From an uncultured Verrucomicrobia subdivision 3 bacterium (GTDB lineage: Bacteria > Verrucomicrobiota > Verrucomicrobiae > Limisphaerales > UBA11358), in contig CAIXPZ010000206.1 of the NCBI GenBank assembly GCA_903921455.1, positions 1-64,000 on the forward strand: DNA of 64,000 nt, in the 5' to 3' direction. The translations under genes were made by a program, and so were the position numbers. Position 1 is the first letter of the stretch; every line of letters starts with the position of its first letter. Shown in pieces: positions 8,294 to 17,473 of this stretch. The notes under the pieces are model-generated. The model saw nothing but the letters and a program-made list of their open reading frames with translations, was not told where the DNA came from and made no database searches.

Positions 8294-9172
8294 TCACCGC
8301 ATTTTGATCATCACCTGGGGGGGGATGCCAAACACCGACTTGAACACGCGCGAAAAATGAAACTGATTGGCAAACCCGGTTTCCTCCGCCACCTGCTTGA
8401 CCATCGCCCCCGGCAACTGCAATCGTTCGGCGGCGTGGTTCATCTTCAGGCGCACCAGCAACCGGTAAGGCGACTGATGGTCATAGCGCTGGAATAGCCG
8501 GCAAAGATAGGTATTGTCCAAATGACACTCTTCGGCCACCTGCGCCATGGAGCGCAGCCGCAAAAAATGCCGTTGGATATGTTCCCGGCAATGCTGGTAG
8601 GTGGCAAACGCCAGCGTCTCCTGACCCGGCAACGGCGCGCGCGCATCCGCCACCTTCAGCACCAATCCCTCCAGCAGCCGCGCACAAATCTCCGCCGCGC
8701 CGGGGGTTCCCCGCTGGCCGTTGCGGATGAGTTCGTCAAACAGTGGCACAAGTTCACCCGGCGGAAAAACCGACGCCACCGTGCCGGGTTTCAAGCGGGA
8801 GCGGACCAGAATATCGACGGATTCCGATCCCGAAAAATCAATGAAATACTTGACTAAAGTCGCTTGGGAATCCGTTGCGATAGTATGGGCTATGCCGGGG
8901 CCATATGAAAAAACGCTGCCGGGCTGGAGCGGGTATTCCGTGTCTTGCAATTTGAGCCGGCCATTACCCTGAGCCACAAATTCAACCGAGTAAAAGGGAA
9001 AGGTGCGGCGGTTAATCGCGTAGTTCGCGGCGCAACGCTCCACGCCGCCGCAGATCACGGTAAGTCTGGACTTGGGGGACGGTTTTAAGTTCAGATAAAA
9101 TCGCCTGGCCTCGGAGACTTGGGTTGAAAAAAAGTCCGGGCTGGCTTCCGTTGGCTGTGGCGGGCGCTTCAT
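8294..9172 (-). CDS. AraC family transcriptional regulator with cupin-like sensor domain
   Basis: A 292-residue regulator. The N-terminal 150 residues form a cupin/AraC-type effector-binding domain (FVAQGNGRLKLQDTEYPLQP, VFSYGPGIAHTI). The C-terminal 100 residues are the double helix-turn-helix domain: MAQVAEECHLDNTYLCRLFQ, then YRLLVRLKMNHAAERLQLPG and VKQVAEETGFANQFHFSRVF with FKSVFGIPPQ. Regulators of this shape in related genomes usually control carbohydrate genes; here the only downstream neighbour is the MscS channel, so the target is unclear. The ATG at 9172 gives a standard length. Confidence 0.92.
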   Translation of the reverse strand: MKRPPQPTEASPDFFSTQVSEARRFYLNLKPSPKSRLTVICGGVERCAANYAINRRTFPFYSVEFVAQGNGRLKLQDTEYPLQPGSVFSYGPGIAHTIATDSQATLVKYFIDFSGSESVDILVRSRLKPGTVASVFPPGELVPLFDELIRNGQRGTPGAAEICARLLEGLVLKVADARAPLPGQETLAFATYQHCREHIQRHFLRLRSMAQVAEECHLDNTYLCRLFQRYDHQSPYRLLVRLKMNHAAERLQLPGAMVKQVAEETGFANQFHFSRVFKSVFGIPPQVMIKMR

Positions 9173-9279
9173 GAAAAGTCAGTCATGGATATGACGGGGC
9201 CAGCATGGCGCTAGAGCCCCAGTGGGGGCAAGATGAATCAGCCGGATGGCTGAATCCGTTTGAAACACCCGGCCAGACG

Positions 9280-10008
9280 TTACTCGCTGATCAGGCCGAA
9301 ATTTTTTCGCTCAACCCATCCCTTCCCGCTGCTGGTTTGAACAAAATTATAATTTCCCCGCGTGCGCAATCGCCGTGCCGGCTCGCCCGCAGCCAGGTTT
9401 GAAATCACCTCGCCGTCGCGGGTCGGGGTCAGCCGCAGCGGCACATTCTTTTTGAGCACGAACCCAATATTGGTCCGACTGACAACACCGATGTTTGCCG
9501 TCATGGTCGCCAGAAAAACTCCAAACCCCAAGGCGGCCAGGGATTGCTGCCAGCCGGCTTTGCGCCAGCGAAAAAAACGTGGCAACGTCATCGTGCCGAC
9601 GGCCAGCCAAAGGCTTCCGCCGGCGAGCCACACCCACGCATTGGGCGGCAGCCAGGTTGAGGCGACTTCAAACCACTTCAACTGCGGCGCATCCACCTGG
9701 GCCACTGGGCGGGCGAACTTCAGGTTGGCCCCGGCGCGGGCGTCAAAGGGATCAATCCACAGGGCCTGTTCCCATGCCCGGATGGCCGTGCCGGCGTGCC
9801 CGCGTTGCCATTCGGCGATGCCCAGGTTTACCAGTGTGCCTGCCGCCGGTTGGGCTTGCGTCAACTTCTCAAACGTCATGGCCGACTCCGCAAACTGCCC
9901 GGCTTGTCCAGCCGCGATGCCTTGGGTGAATACATCTTTCGCCATCGTCCGGCTGGTTGTGGCGGCATAGAGCATAGCCGCCAAAATAATAAGGCAAACC
10001 CGGGTCAT
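9280..10008 (-). CDS. batE: BatE-like TPR and SH3 protein, last gene of the Bat operon
   Basis: A 242-residue protein with a signal segment (VCLIILAAMLYAATTSRTMA), a TPR region at about 30-100 (GQFAESAMTFEKLTQAQPAA, GHAGTAIRAWEQALWIDPFD), two membrane helices (WVWLAGGSLWLAVGTMTLP, LAALGFGVFLATMTANIGVV) and a C-terminal bacterial SH3 domain (VPLRLTPTRDGEVISNLAAG and NYNFVQTSSGKGWVERKNFG). This is the BatE architecture of aerotolerance operons. Its ATG overlaps the batD stop by four bases (ATGA), so translation is coupled. The exact role of Bat proteins is unsettled; a membrane assembly with MoxR chaperone function is the common view. Confidence 0.85.
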   Translation of the reverse strand: MTRVCLIILAAMLYAATTSRTMAKDVFTQGIAAGQAGQFAESAMTFEKLTQAQPAAGTLVNLGIAEWQRGHAGTAIRAWEQALWIDPFDARAGANLKFARPVAQVDAPQLKWFEVASTWLPPNAWVWLAGGSLWLAVGTMTLPRFFRWRKAGWQQSLAALGFGVFLATMTANIGVVSRTNIGFVLKKNVPLRLTPTRDGEVISNLAAGEPARRLRTRGNYNFVQTSSGKGWVERKNFGLISE

Positions 10009-11774
10009 AATTTTTCCTCCAATTTCAAGAGAGCGGTGGCCACTTCCGCCTGGAGTCCCGGTAAATCAGACGGAGTTTCCGGTTGGACGGAAAACCTTCG
10101 GTCGGCTTTGGAAAATATTTTTACAATTGTTTCCGCAACCCGGCTGCTGGCGGCGGCATCCAGCTGCGCGAGCACATCGCCGCAAACCAACGCCTGCGGA
10201 TTCGCGGGGTAATGCGGGGCCACCGCAATCTTCATCGCGTCGGCCACGTGTTGAATAAACGCTGCGGCATCGCCGGCCTCCGCCGCCTTCAGCATCTTTT
10301 GTTTTTGCCGCCGCAAGGCCCGGCGGGCTTGGGTGCGTCGCACAATCTCCGGGTGCGCTTCCAGAAAACGCCGCCGCTGATCCCACCGCCACAACGCCAC
10401 GAATCCGAATAACGGCAGGAGTTGCAGCCCCACAAACCAGCCGCGCAGCTGCAGCGGCTTCAGGCCGGCCACCGCGCTGCCGGGCGATGGCGCAAAGCCC
10501 GTTAATCTCAACGGCGCGGCGGAGGGAGATTCATCGGCTATGGGGGCTACTTGTGTCGGCAACCCTTCGCCCGCAACCGTGACCGGCAGCGGCGGAATGG
10601 TGGCATCCACATATTTGCCGGTGGCGGGATCAAAATAGCTGAACGGAATCGTCGGGGTTTCATGAACTTCATCCGTTTGCGGGATCAAGGTGAAGCCCAT
10701 CGCCGGCGGTTTATCGGCGATGATCTGCCAATCCCGCGAACGCGGTAGGGCTGGCGGCACCAGCCGCGCCAGGTCGTTTTCACCACGGAAACCGATTTTA
10801 AGGTGCACCGGCTCACCCACGCGCAGCCGGTTGGTGGATAATAGTGGCGGCTCGCGGAAAAACTTTCCCATCGCGCCGGTGAATCCCGAAAGCTCGCCTT
10901 CCGCTGGCAGCGGACGCACTTTGATTTCAGTCGGGTCTGAAACCAGAAAAACATATTTCGTCGGGCCGCCGGGAATGGACACCTGCCCACGAATGGAAAT
11001 CGGCCCGCTGAATTCACGGCCGCAAGTGTAACCTTGGGCAGACACATTGAGCGTGCCCGCCACGATGGGGGTCACGGTCATGTCGCAAATGAACGCCGGT
11101 TTGGCTTGGCCGTTGATGGTTATGACCTCAACGGATTGCCGAAACGTCGTTTTATCGGTCATCAAGTTGCCGCCGTTAAGTTGGATTTCACGCAGCGCCT
11201 CAATTTCATTGGCCGGCCCGGCCGGCAGCAGCACCCGCACGCGGAAGGGCTGACCGAGAAAAACATTAGTCGCCGTCGTTTCCAGGACCAGCTGACGCGC
11301 CGGTTGGGGATTGGGATTGGTCGCCACCACGTCCACGCTCGCCGCCGGGATGGTCAAGGGTTCGCCGGAAACGTTCACGGTGAAATTGCTCACGCTGAAA
11401 TGTCCCGCCGCGGTCGCCCGCACTTCGTAAATGAAGGTGGTGAGGGAGCGAAACTTGTTGCCCAGAAACTGCGTCATCTGACCGTGCGAGTTGGGGCCAA
11501 ATTGCAATGCCGGCGGTGCGGGAATTTCCTCCGGCCATTGGATGGCGGCTTCCGCCGCGTCCACCGTGACACGATAAAAAGTTTTTTCGCCGGGCCGCAC
11601 CATTGGCGGTTCAAACCCCGCGGTCGCCGTCACCGGCGACGAAACATCCACCGTCGGCTGCACCGTCTGAAGCTGGATCAGGCCGCCCGGCGGCAACTGC
11701 TGCGGCACCTGCGCGAGGATGCAGAGCGGCGCGAGCAACGCCGGCAAAATCAATTTATGAAACGGAAAATGCAT
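10005..11774 (-). CDS. batD: BatD-like membrane protein
   Basis: A 589-residue protein with a signal peptide (LILPALLAPLCILAQVPQQ), a long extracytoplasmic region made of repeated immunoglobulin-like beta domains (VTATAGFEPPMVRPGEKTFY, LGQPFRVRVLLPAGPANEIE, NRLRVGEPVHLKIGFRGEND) and one membrane helix near residue 460 (GWFVGLQLLPLFGFVALWRW), followed by a basic helical cytoplasmic tail. This matches BatD. It follows batC by seven bases and overlaps batE by four. Probably presents beta domains to periplasmic partners of the BatA/BatB VWA proteins; that is inference from the family. Confidence 0.87.
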   Translation of the reverse strand: MHFPFHKLILPALLAPLCILAQVPQQLPPGGLIQLQTVQPTVDVSSPVTATAGFEPPMVRPGEKTFYRVTVDAAEAAIQWPEEIPAPPALQFGPNSHGQMTQFLGNKFRSLTTFIYEVRATAAGHFSVSNFTVNVSGEPLTIPAASVDVVATNPNPQPARQLVLETTATNVFLGQPFRVRVLLPAGPANEIEALREIQLNGGNLMTDKTTFRQSVEVITINGQAKPAFICDMTVTPIVAGTLNVSAQGYTCGREFSGPISIRGQVSIPGGPTKYVFLVSDPTEIKVRPLPAEGELSGFTGAMGKFFREPPLLSTNRLRVGEPVHLKIGFRGENDLARLVPPALPRSRDWQIIADKPPAMGFTLIPQTDEVHETPTIPFSYFDPATGKYVDATIPPLPVTVAGEGLPTQVAPIADESPSAAPLRLTGFAPSPGSAVAGLKPLQLRGWFVGLQLLPLFGFVALWRWDQRRRFLEAHPEIVRRTQARRALRRQKQKMLKAAEAGDAAAFIQHVADAMKIAVAPHYPANPQALVCGDVLAQLDAAASSRVAETIVKIFSKADRRFSVQPETPSDLPGLQAEVATALLKLEEKL

Positions 11775-11781
11775 TGCAAAA

Positions 11782-12717
11782 TCACCAGTTGCGTCCCTGT
11801 CGATCCTTCGGCGGCGTGCCTTGTTTGTCGGTCATGGAAAGTCGCCGGCTGCCGTCAATCGAAAGGCCGTCGAGGATTTGGCCGGCCTGATCCGGCGACA
11901 GCGGCGCTTGCATCTGGTCGCCTTCGGGTCCGACTTTCTCTTTTTGGCCGGCCAGCGAATCCGGCTTGACGCCTTCCTCATCCTCTTCCTCGTCACCGGC
12001 CATGCCGGGGGGCGCATTGGGCGCAGGAATCTGGCCTTTGAGCTTGCTCAAGAGTTTCCCTAAATCCTGCCGCTGTTTGCCCATCATTCCGGCCATTTCC
12101 TGCATCTGGCGAAGGCTGTCCACGAGTGTGGCGATGCTGCGCTCGACAATCTCCGCGTTCCGCGTGGCATTGGTGTCCGCGGTATTCAATTCCGCTGTGC
12201 CCTTGAAATCATCCGCCGCGCGCTGCCATTTGAGCAGCGTCTTCCCGTAAAGTTCCATCGCCGACTGGACCGCTTTTTCCGCGTCGCGCAACTCGTGCCG
12301 CACGCCGCGACCTTCAACGTAGGCGGCGATCATCTTGTCCAAATTATTTTCCGCCAGTGCCGAACCGGCCGCGCCAATCGCGTGTTCGCCCGCCGCCAGC
12401 ACCGCGTTGCCGCGGGCGGCGAGCTTCTGCGCGTCCGGTCCTTTTTTCAAAAGGTCGGAGCCGTCGGCAAACCGGGTGTGGCCGAGATTGAACAACGCCA
12501 ACGGCTGCACGCGCTCGTCCTGCCCGGCGAGAGCTGATTGAAACATCTTCTCCGCATCGGCAAATTTTTTCCCAACGAGCAACTTCGTTCCGGCATTGTA
12601 GCAATCCCGAGCCGTCACTGGCTCGACGGCATTGGTCGCGTCAGCGGCCGGCGCGTGGCCGGCGAATGCCAGCAACACCAGCGGCGCGAATGTCTTCAAT
12701 GACGCAAACAATTTCAT
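11782..12717 (-). CDS. batC: BatC-like TPR protein
   Basis: A 311-residue exported protein. The signal peptide ends near HAPAADA; residues 30-110 carry TPR-like helices (ARDCYNAGTKLLVGKKFADA, QPLALFNLGHTRFADGSDLL). The C-terminal part is low-complexity, acidic then Gly/Pro-rich (DEEEDEEGVKPDSLAGQKEK) and ends with a basic disordered tail, as in other BatC proteins. Its ATG overlaps the batB stop codon (ATGA at 12714-12717). The tail motif DQAGQILDGLSIDGSRRLSM recurs in BatC-type proteins of related operons as far as I recall, so the assignment is family-based rather than proven. Confidence 0.8.
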   Translation of the reverse strand: MKLFASLKTFAPLVLLAFAGHAPAADATNAVEPVTARDCYNAGTKLLVGKKFADAEKMFQSALAGQDERVQPLALFNLGHTRFADGSDLLKKGPDAQKLAARGNAVLAAGEHAIGAAGSALAENNLDKMIAAYVEGRGVRHELRDAEKAVQSAMELYGKTLLKWQRAADDFKGTAELNTADTNATRNAEIVERSIATLVDSLRQMQEMAGMMGKQRQDLGKLLSKLKGQIPAPNAPPGMAGDEEEDEEGVKPDSLAGQKEKVGPEGDQMQAPLSPDQAGQILDGLSIDGSRRLSMTDKQGTPPKDRQGRNW

Positions 12718-13742
12718 GACGGCGTGGGGATATGGGTTCGCCGCGTGCCGAGGAGCGATTCCTCAACGAGCAACGCCAGCATCACGGCGATGAGCCAGTG
12801 AAAGCGGTCCACGCCATTTTTCAGGGACTGCCGCAAACCACTGGCGCTGTCCAGCGCGTGCATGGCCGAGCGGACCCTGGTAAAGCCGTCGCCCAGCGCG
12901 CCCAGCGGATAATAACTGCCACCGGTGGCTTGCGCGATTTCGCGGAGCGTGGTTTCGTCCAGCTGGCTCCGGATGATTTCACCCTTGGCATCACGCAACA
13001 ATTCCGGCTGCCCGGCGGCATTCAACGTCTGGATTTCCTTGCCCGCCGGCGTGCCGACGCCGACGGTGAACACCACCACCCCGTTCGTCGCCAGTCTTTT
13101 GGCGGTGGCGACGCCGGATTTTTCCAGGTCTTCGCCGTCGGTCACCAGCACCACCATTTTATGGCGGCTGCCTTTTTCCATGGCGTGGTTCGCCTCGTTC
13201 AAGGCGCGGCCGATATCCGTGCCGGGGATGGGGATGGTTTTTTCATCCACGGACAAAAGGGTTTCCTCGAAGGCATCCGCATCGAAGGTCAACGGGCACT
13301 GGATGAATGCGCCGCCGGCAAAGGTCACCAGCCCGACGCGGCCGTGGTTTTGTTTGCGGACAAAATCCAGCATGGCAAATTTTGCACGCTGCATCCGGCT
13401 GGGCAGGACATCGCTCACCGTCATGCTCTGTGAACAATCCAAGACGAAGACCACGTCCTCGCCGAGCCAGCCGTTGCCAGCTTCCACGCTGCCCCATTGC
13501 GGCCGCGCCAGCGAAAAACCGGCCAGCGCGAAGGCCGCGAGCAGCAAGACATTTTTGAATCGCCGCCGCCCCGGACTATGTGACACGGTGAGCGATTCAA
13601 CAAAATGGGGCGAGGCCATTTGGGCCAGTTGCTCCCGCCGCATCCGGGCGGCGTGCGCCTGCAGCAGCCCCAGCAAAAGCGGCGCGGCCGCCGCCAGCCA
13701 GAGCCAGCGCGGTTCGGCAAAATGGAAGTCGGCAAGGTTCAT
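12714..13742 (-). CDS. batB: BatB-like VWA domain membrane protein
   Basis: A 342-residue protein from the ATG at 13742, which overlaps the batA stop (ATGA at 13739-13742). Two N-terminal membrane helices (LWLAAAAPLLLGLLQAHA and VLLLAAFALAGFSL) precede a von Willebrand A domain with an intact MIDAS: VFVLDCSQSMTVSD (DxSxS), VTFAGGAFIQCPLT and VLVTDGEDLEKSG. A C-terminal helix (FHWLIAVMLALLVEESLLG) anchors it again. The VWA domain faces the extracytoplasmic side and is expected to bind metal and partner proteins. The longer reading starting at 13817 overlaps batA coding sequence and is rejected. Confidence 0.88.
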   Translation of the reverse strand: MNLADFHFAEPRWLWLAAAAPLLLGLLQAHAARMRREQLAQMASPHFVESLTVSHSPGRRRFKNVLLLAAFALAGFSLARPQWGSVEAGNGWLGEDVVFVLDCSQSMTVSDVLPSRMQRAKFAMLDFVRKQNHGRVGLVTFAGGAFIQCPLTFDADAFEETLLSVDEKTIPIPGTDIGRALNEANHAMEKGSRHKMVVLVTDGEDLEKSGVATAKRLATNGVVVFTVGVGTPAGKEIQTLNAAGQPELLRDAKGEIIRSQLDETTLREIAQATGGSYYPLGALGDGFTRVRSAMHALDSASGLRQSLKNGVDRFHWLIAVMLALLVEESLLGTRRTHIPTPS

Positions 13743-14779
13743 GGCACGCGGCGAAACCTGGTGTTCGCCAGAATTTGTTCCAGCGCCAGCAAGCCGAGGG
13801 CGGCAAGCAAAGGCCATTTGAACAACGGCTCGTAAGTCGCAAAGCGCCGCAGTTTCACATGGGATTTTTCCAGCCGGTCGATCTGGTTGTAAATGCTCTG
13901 CAGTTCACGCGCATTGGTGGCGCGATAAAATTGTCCGCCGGAAAGCGCGGCCATTTTGCCCAGCACGGAATAGTTCGCCGGTTGCAGCAGCAGCGTGGGA
14001 ATCACATTGCCGCCGGCGTCGAGCTTCAATTGTCCGGTCGCCGGATCGAAGGCGGGCAGATTACAGGGCTGCTCAATGCCGATGCCGATGGTGTAAATCT
14101 TCGCGCCCAACGCGGCGGCGAGCTGCGCGGCGGGGAGCGGATCAATCTTGCCCATATTGTTGTCGCCGTCGGTCAGCAGAATCATGATGCGGCTTTTGCT
14201 GTTCGGCACCGCCTTCAGACGCTTGGCGGCAACCACCACCGCATCGCCAATGGCGGTGCCGAGGTCGCCGATGATGCCGACATGCAGCCGCTGGAGATTT
14301 TCAATGAGCCAGCCATGGTTGAGCGTGAGCGGGCTGGCCAGATAGGGCACGCCGGAAAAAGCAACCATGCCGATACGGTCGTCCGGACGCTTCTCAATGA
14401 AATCCTTCAACACGCTGGAGGCGATGGCAAAGCGCGATAGCTTTTCCGCCGGCTTGCCCATGTCCACCGCCATCATGGACCACGACAGATCCAGCACGAG
14501 CAGGATGTCGATACCCGGCGACTCGGTCTCGACGTGGTAGTTCGCCAGTCGCGGATCCGCGAGAGCAATGATGCCCAGCGCAACGGCCAAAAGACGGAGA
14601 AAAAACAAAAACCGGCCCGCGGCCGAGCGCGCCTTGGCGCCGGCGGCGCGGGCGATGTCGGCGCTGGAAAATGTCAGGGCCGAAAGCTTGCCCGGCTTGC
14701 CGCGCAACAGCGCATAGACCGGCAGCAGGCCGAGCAGCGCCAGCGCCCACGGATATTGAAATTCAAATTCGCCGTTCAT
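13739..14779 (-). CDS. batA: BatA-like VWA domain membrane protein
   Basis: A 346-residue protein. N-terminal helices (YPWALALLGLLPVYALL, FLFFLRLLAVALGIIALADP) lead into a VWA domain with MIDAS motif LVLDLSWSMMAVD, then VAFSGVPYLASPLT, GTAIGDAVVVAAKRL and ILLTDGDNNMGKIDPL. A C-terminal membrane helix (FKWPLLAALGLLALEQILA) completes the BatA topology. The threonine/aspartate MIDAS positions look intact, so metal-dependent ligand binding is likely. It overlaps both neighbours by four bases (ATGA), meaning the gene is embedded in a translationally coupled chain. Confidence 0.9.
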   Translation of the reverse strand: MNGEFEFQYPWALALLGLLPVYALLRGKPGKLSALTFSSADIARAAGAKARSAAGRFLFFLRLLAVALGIIALADPRLANYHVETESPGIDILLVLDLSWSMMAVDMGKPAEKLSRFAIASSVLKDFIEKRPDDRIGMVAFSGVPYLASPLTLNHGWLIENLQRLHVGIIGDLGTAIGDAVVVAAKRLKAVPNSKSRIMILLTDGDNNMGKIDPLPAAQLAAALGAKIYTIGIGIEQPCNLPAFDPATGQLKLDAGGNVIPTLLLQPANYSVLGKMAALSGGQFYRATNARELQSIYNQIDRLEKSHVKLRRFATYEPLFKWPLLAALGLLALEQILANTRFRRVP

Positions 14780-15333
14780 TTGGTTGCGGACGAGGGTTCC
14801 CGCAGGTTTTCGGCGAGCGCAACCAATTCAAGCGCGCGACTTGCCGCGTTGATCGGCTGCGGGGGTTTTGTTGGAGCAAATTTCCGCACGTCGCACTCGC
14901 GCAGGAAACCGGAGAGGCGTTCCGCAAGCCCGGCACGAATCTGCGGACTGCCGGCGATGACGGCGCAAAATTCCGCCGTGGTCAGTTCCTGATTCGGGAG
15001 GTTGAAAGTATCGCTGCAATAGCGGCGCAGGCATTGGGAAACTTCGCTCAAGAGGATTCCGCTTTCAGGTTGCAACTGCAATCTGGCCAGCGTTTGCCGA
15101 GCCAGCACGTCCGGGGGCAAAACCACCGGTGTTTTGGGCCGCAGCCAGATGCAAAGAAACAAACCTGCGAGAGCGATAAATGCAAAACCGGCGAAAATGA
15201 TGGTGAATTGGTGTTGTTCCCAAAATGTCGGTGCCAGTTCGCCGTAGGCCGGCGCGAGCAAGGGTAGAGCGTTGGTGTCGGCGGCGATAGTCGCGAGCGG
15301 CAGGAACAAAATGCTGGTGGTGAAAAATTTCAT
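14776..15333 (-). CDS. DUF4381-like membrane protein of the Bat operon
   Basis: A 185-residue protein with a cleavable signal (MKFFTTSILFLPLATIAADT) and one membrane helix at about 45-66 (FTIIFAGFAFIALAGLFLCI), followed by a soluble cytoplasmic helical domain (LARQTLARLQLQPESG, EVSQCLRRYCSDTFNLPNQE, LTTAEFCAVIAG, LSGFLRECDVRKFAP). This architecture and its position between DUF58 and BatA match the DUF4381 family, whose function is unknown. Start and stop each overlap the neighbouring genes by four bases. Confidence 0.78.
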   Translation of the reverse strand: MKFFTTSILFLPLATIAADTNALPLLAPAYGELAPTFWEQHQFTIIFAGFAFIALAGLFLCIWLRPKTPVVLPPDVLARQTLARLQLQPESGILLSEVSQCLRRYCSDTFNLPNQELTTAEFCAVIAGSPQIRAGLAERLSGFLRECDVRKFAPTKPPQPINAASRALELVALAENLREPSSATK

Positions 15334-16268
15334 CCGTGACGTCGTCCCCGGCGGATTTCAAAAAACCGTTGCAGCACCGGCGCAAACGGTTCCGTGGTTT
15401 TGAGCCGCAGCGTGTCCACGCCAGTGCGGATGAGGGCACGATCCAGTTCCGCCAACCGCTCGGCATTCACATCGGCAAATATCTCACGCACCGAACCGCG
15501 GGCGGAATTGAGTTCCAGCAGTTCGCCCGTCTCGGCATCCTCAATCGTGACGAGCCCGGCATCCGGCAACGTGCTTTCGCGCGGATCATGCAGGTGCAGA
15601 CAGATAACGTCGTGGCGCGTGTTGGTCAGGCCGAGTTCGGCGATGACATCCTGACGGCTCGCCCGGACGCCCGTCTCGCCAGCGTCACTTTTGGCCGCTC
15701 CGGCAGCGGAGTGCAAAAAATCCGTCAGCAGAAAGACAATCGCGCGTCGGTTGAGCACGTGGTTCAAAAAGCCGAGCGCCTGGGAAATATCCGTGGCTCG
15801 CCGTTTCGGCTGAAACATCAGCATTTCGCGGACGAGGCGAAGAATGTGGCGACGTCCTTTGCGCGGGGGAACGAACAGTTCCACTTCATCCGTGAACAAC
15901 AGCAACGCAACCTTGTCGCCGTTCTTGGCCGCGGACATGGCGAGCGTGGCGGCTACTTCGGCGGCGAACTCGCGCTTCGTCCGGCTGGCCGAGCCGAAGT
16001 TCGATGACGCCGACACGTCCACAGCGAGGACGGCGGTGAGTTCGCGTTCCTCGCGGAAGCGTTTCACAAACGGGCGACCGAGGCGATGCGTGACATTCCA
16101 ATCAATGTCGCGCACGTCGTCGCCGGGCATGTATTCGCGGAGTTCCTCGAAGTCCATGCCGCGCCCCTTGAAGCCGCTCAGATATGCGCCGCCCATCGTG
16201 TCATTCACGAGACGATTCGTGCGGACTTCGACGCGGCGGACGGATTCGAGCAGTTCGGTGACGGTCAT
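15330..16268 (-). CDS. DUF58 domain protein (VWA-like partner of MoxR)
   Basis: A 312-residue soluble protein. The ATG at 16268 is chosen because the DUF58 fold starts there (LLESVRRVEVRTNRLV); the upstream extension is not conserved in type and enters the moxR end. Family hallmarks are FKGRGMDFEELREYMPGDDV with RDIDWNVTHR, then the VWA-like region VLAVDVSASSNFGS and VALLLFTDEVELFVPP. DUF58 proteins are encoded beside MoxR ATPases and are thought to be their substrates or adaptors. It lies 17 bases after moxR and overlaps the next gene by ATGA. Confidence 0.92.
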   Translation of the reverse strand: MTVTELLESVRRVEVRTNRLVNDTMGGAYLSGFKGRGMDFEELREYMPGDDVRDIDWNVTHRLGRPFVKRFREERELTAVLAVDVSASSNFGSASRTKREFAAEVAATLAMSAAKNGDKVALLLFTDEVELFVPPRKGRRHILRLVREMLMFQPKRRATDISQALGFLNHVLNRRAIVFLLTDFLHSAAGAAKSDAGETGVRASRQDVIAELGLTNTRHDVICLHLHDPRESTLPDAGLVTIEDAETGELLELNSARGSVREIFADVNAERLAELDRALIRTGVDTLRLKTTEPFAPVLQRFFEIRRGRRHG

Positions 16269-16285
16269 GTAGCAAATTTTAAGTC

Positions 16286-17266
16286 TTACGGCACCGGCAC
16301 CGCATTGAAAACTTTCTTGATGATCGCATCCGTGGTCACCGCCTGCGCCTCGGCTTCGTAGGTCAGGATAATACGGTGGCGCAGCACGTCGGGGCCGATG
16401 CTTTTCACGTCCTCGGGAATCACATAGTCCCGTCCTTGCAGCAGCGCCCACGCCTTGGCGGCGAGTGTCAGGAAAATCGTCGCGCGCGGCGACGCGCCGA
16501 ACTGGATGAAATGTTTCACATCCAGCTTGAAGTCCTGCGGCTTGCGCGTGGCAAACACGATTTTCACGATGTAATCACGGATCTTGTCGTCCACGTGGAT
16601 CTGGTCCACGAGCTTGCGCGTCGCCAGGATTTCATCGAGCGAGACGACAGGTTTCACCGGCTGCTCCGGACTGGTGAACGCCATGCGGTCGAGAATTTTT
16701 CGTTCATCGGCTTCGTTCGGATAATCAAGGATGACCTTGAACATGAAGCGGTCCACCTGCGCTTCGGGCAGCGGATAGGTGCCTTCCTGGTCAATCGGAT
16801 TTTCCGTGGCGAGCACGAGGAACGGCGACGGCAGCTTCATCGTTTCGCCGCCGAGCGTGACTTGCCGCTCCTGCATGGCTTCGAGCAACGCACTTTGCAC
16901 CTTGGCCGGCGCACGGTTGATTTCGTCGGCGAGAACGAAGTTGGCGAAGATGGGGCCGCGCGTGACGTGATATTTGGAATCCTGCGGATTGTAAATCAGC
17001 GTGCCGAGAATGTCGGCGGGCAACAGGTCGGGCGTGAACTGGATGCGGTTGAACTTGGCCTGCACGGCGGTGGCCAGCGTGCGGACGGACAGCGTCTTGG
17101 CCAAACCGGGCACACCTTCGAGCAGAACGTGGCCGTTGGCGAGCAGTCCGACGAGCAGGCGATCCACGAGTTGTTCCTGCCCGACGATGACGTGGGCGAT
17201 TTCCTCGCGAAGAGTTTTGATCCAAGCGGAAGTTTGCGCGACTTGATCTTTTAACGATGCGTTCAT
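16286..17266 (-). CDS. moxR: MoxR family AAA+ ATPase
   Basis: A 326-residue AAA+ chaperone-like ATPase. Walker A is GVPGLAKT, Walker B is FVLADEINRAP, and sensor 1 lies in FLVLATENPIDQEGTYPLPE; the C-terminal lid contains GASPRATIFLTLAAKAWALL and IPEDVKSIGPDVLRHRI. MoxR ATPases assist maturation or metal insertion of VWA-containing complexes. This is the first gene of an eight-gene operon (MoxR, DUF58, DUF4381-like, BatA, BatB, BatC, BatD, BatE), and its start region borders the nitrogen genes divergently, so transcription of the operon must begin within 17267-17470. Confidence 0.95.
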   Translation of the reverse strand: MNASLKDQVAQTSAWIKTLREEIAHVIVGQEQLVDRLLVGLLANGHVLLEGVPGLAKTLSVRTLATAVQAKFNRIQFTPDLLPADILGTLIYNPQDSKYHVTRGPIFANFVLADEINRAPAKVQSALLEAMQERQVTLGGETMKLPSPFLVLATENPIDQEGTYPLPEAQVDRFMFKVILDYPNEADERKILDRMAFTSPEQPVKPVVSLDEILATRKLVDQIHVDDKIRDYIVKIVFATRKPQDFKLDVKHFIQFGASPRATIFLTLAAKAWALLQGRDYVIPEDVKSIGPDVLRHRIILTYEAEAQAVTTDAIIKKVFNAVPVP

Positions 17267-17473
17267 GTGGCAGGAATTTAAGTCGCAGCGCAGGGCGACT
17301 CAAGTGCGGTGTTGGATTCTTTATGGGCTGGGGCGGGGGCTGGCGAATATTTCTTTGGGTGGATAAAAAGCCGCAATCGGCCGGCCGCCCCGAACTGGCC
17401 AAAAAAATTCACTGCACTTGAAATGGCCGTAAAATCAGGCGAAAAACGGTTTCGCGGCGGAAGTGTTTGCGGT

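Noticed and set aside
17390..17450. NtrC-type enhancer (TGCAC...TGG) upstream of the sigma-54 promoter
   Set aside because: Only one half-site (TGCAC) and a loose TGG are present; not enough to call a binding site.
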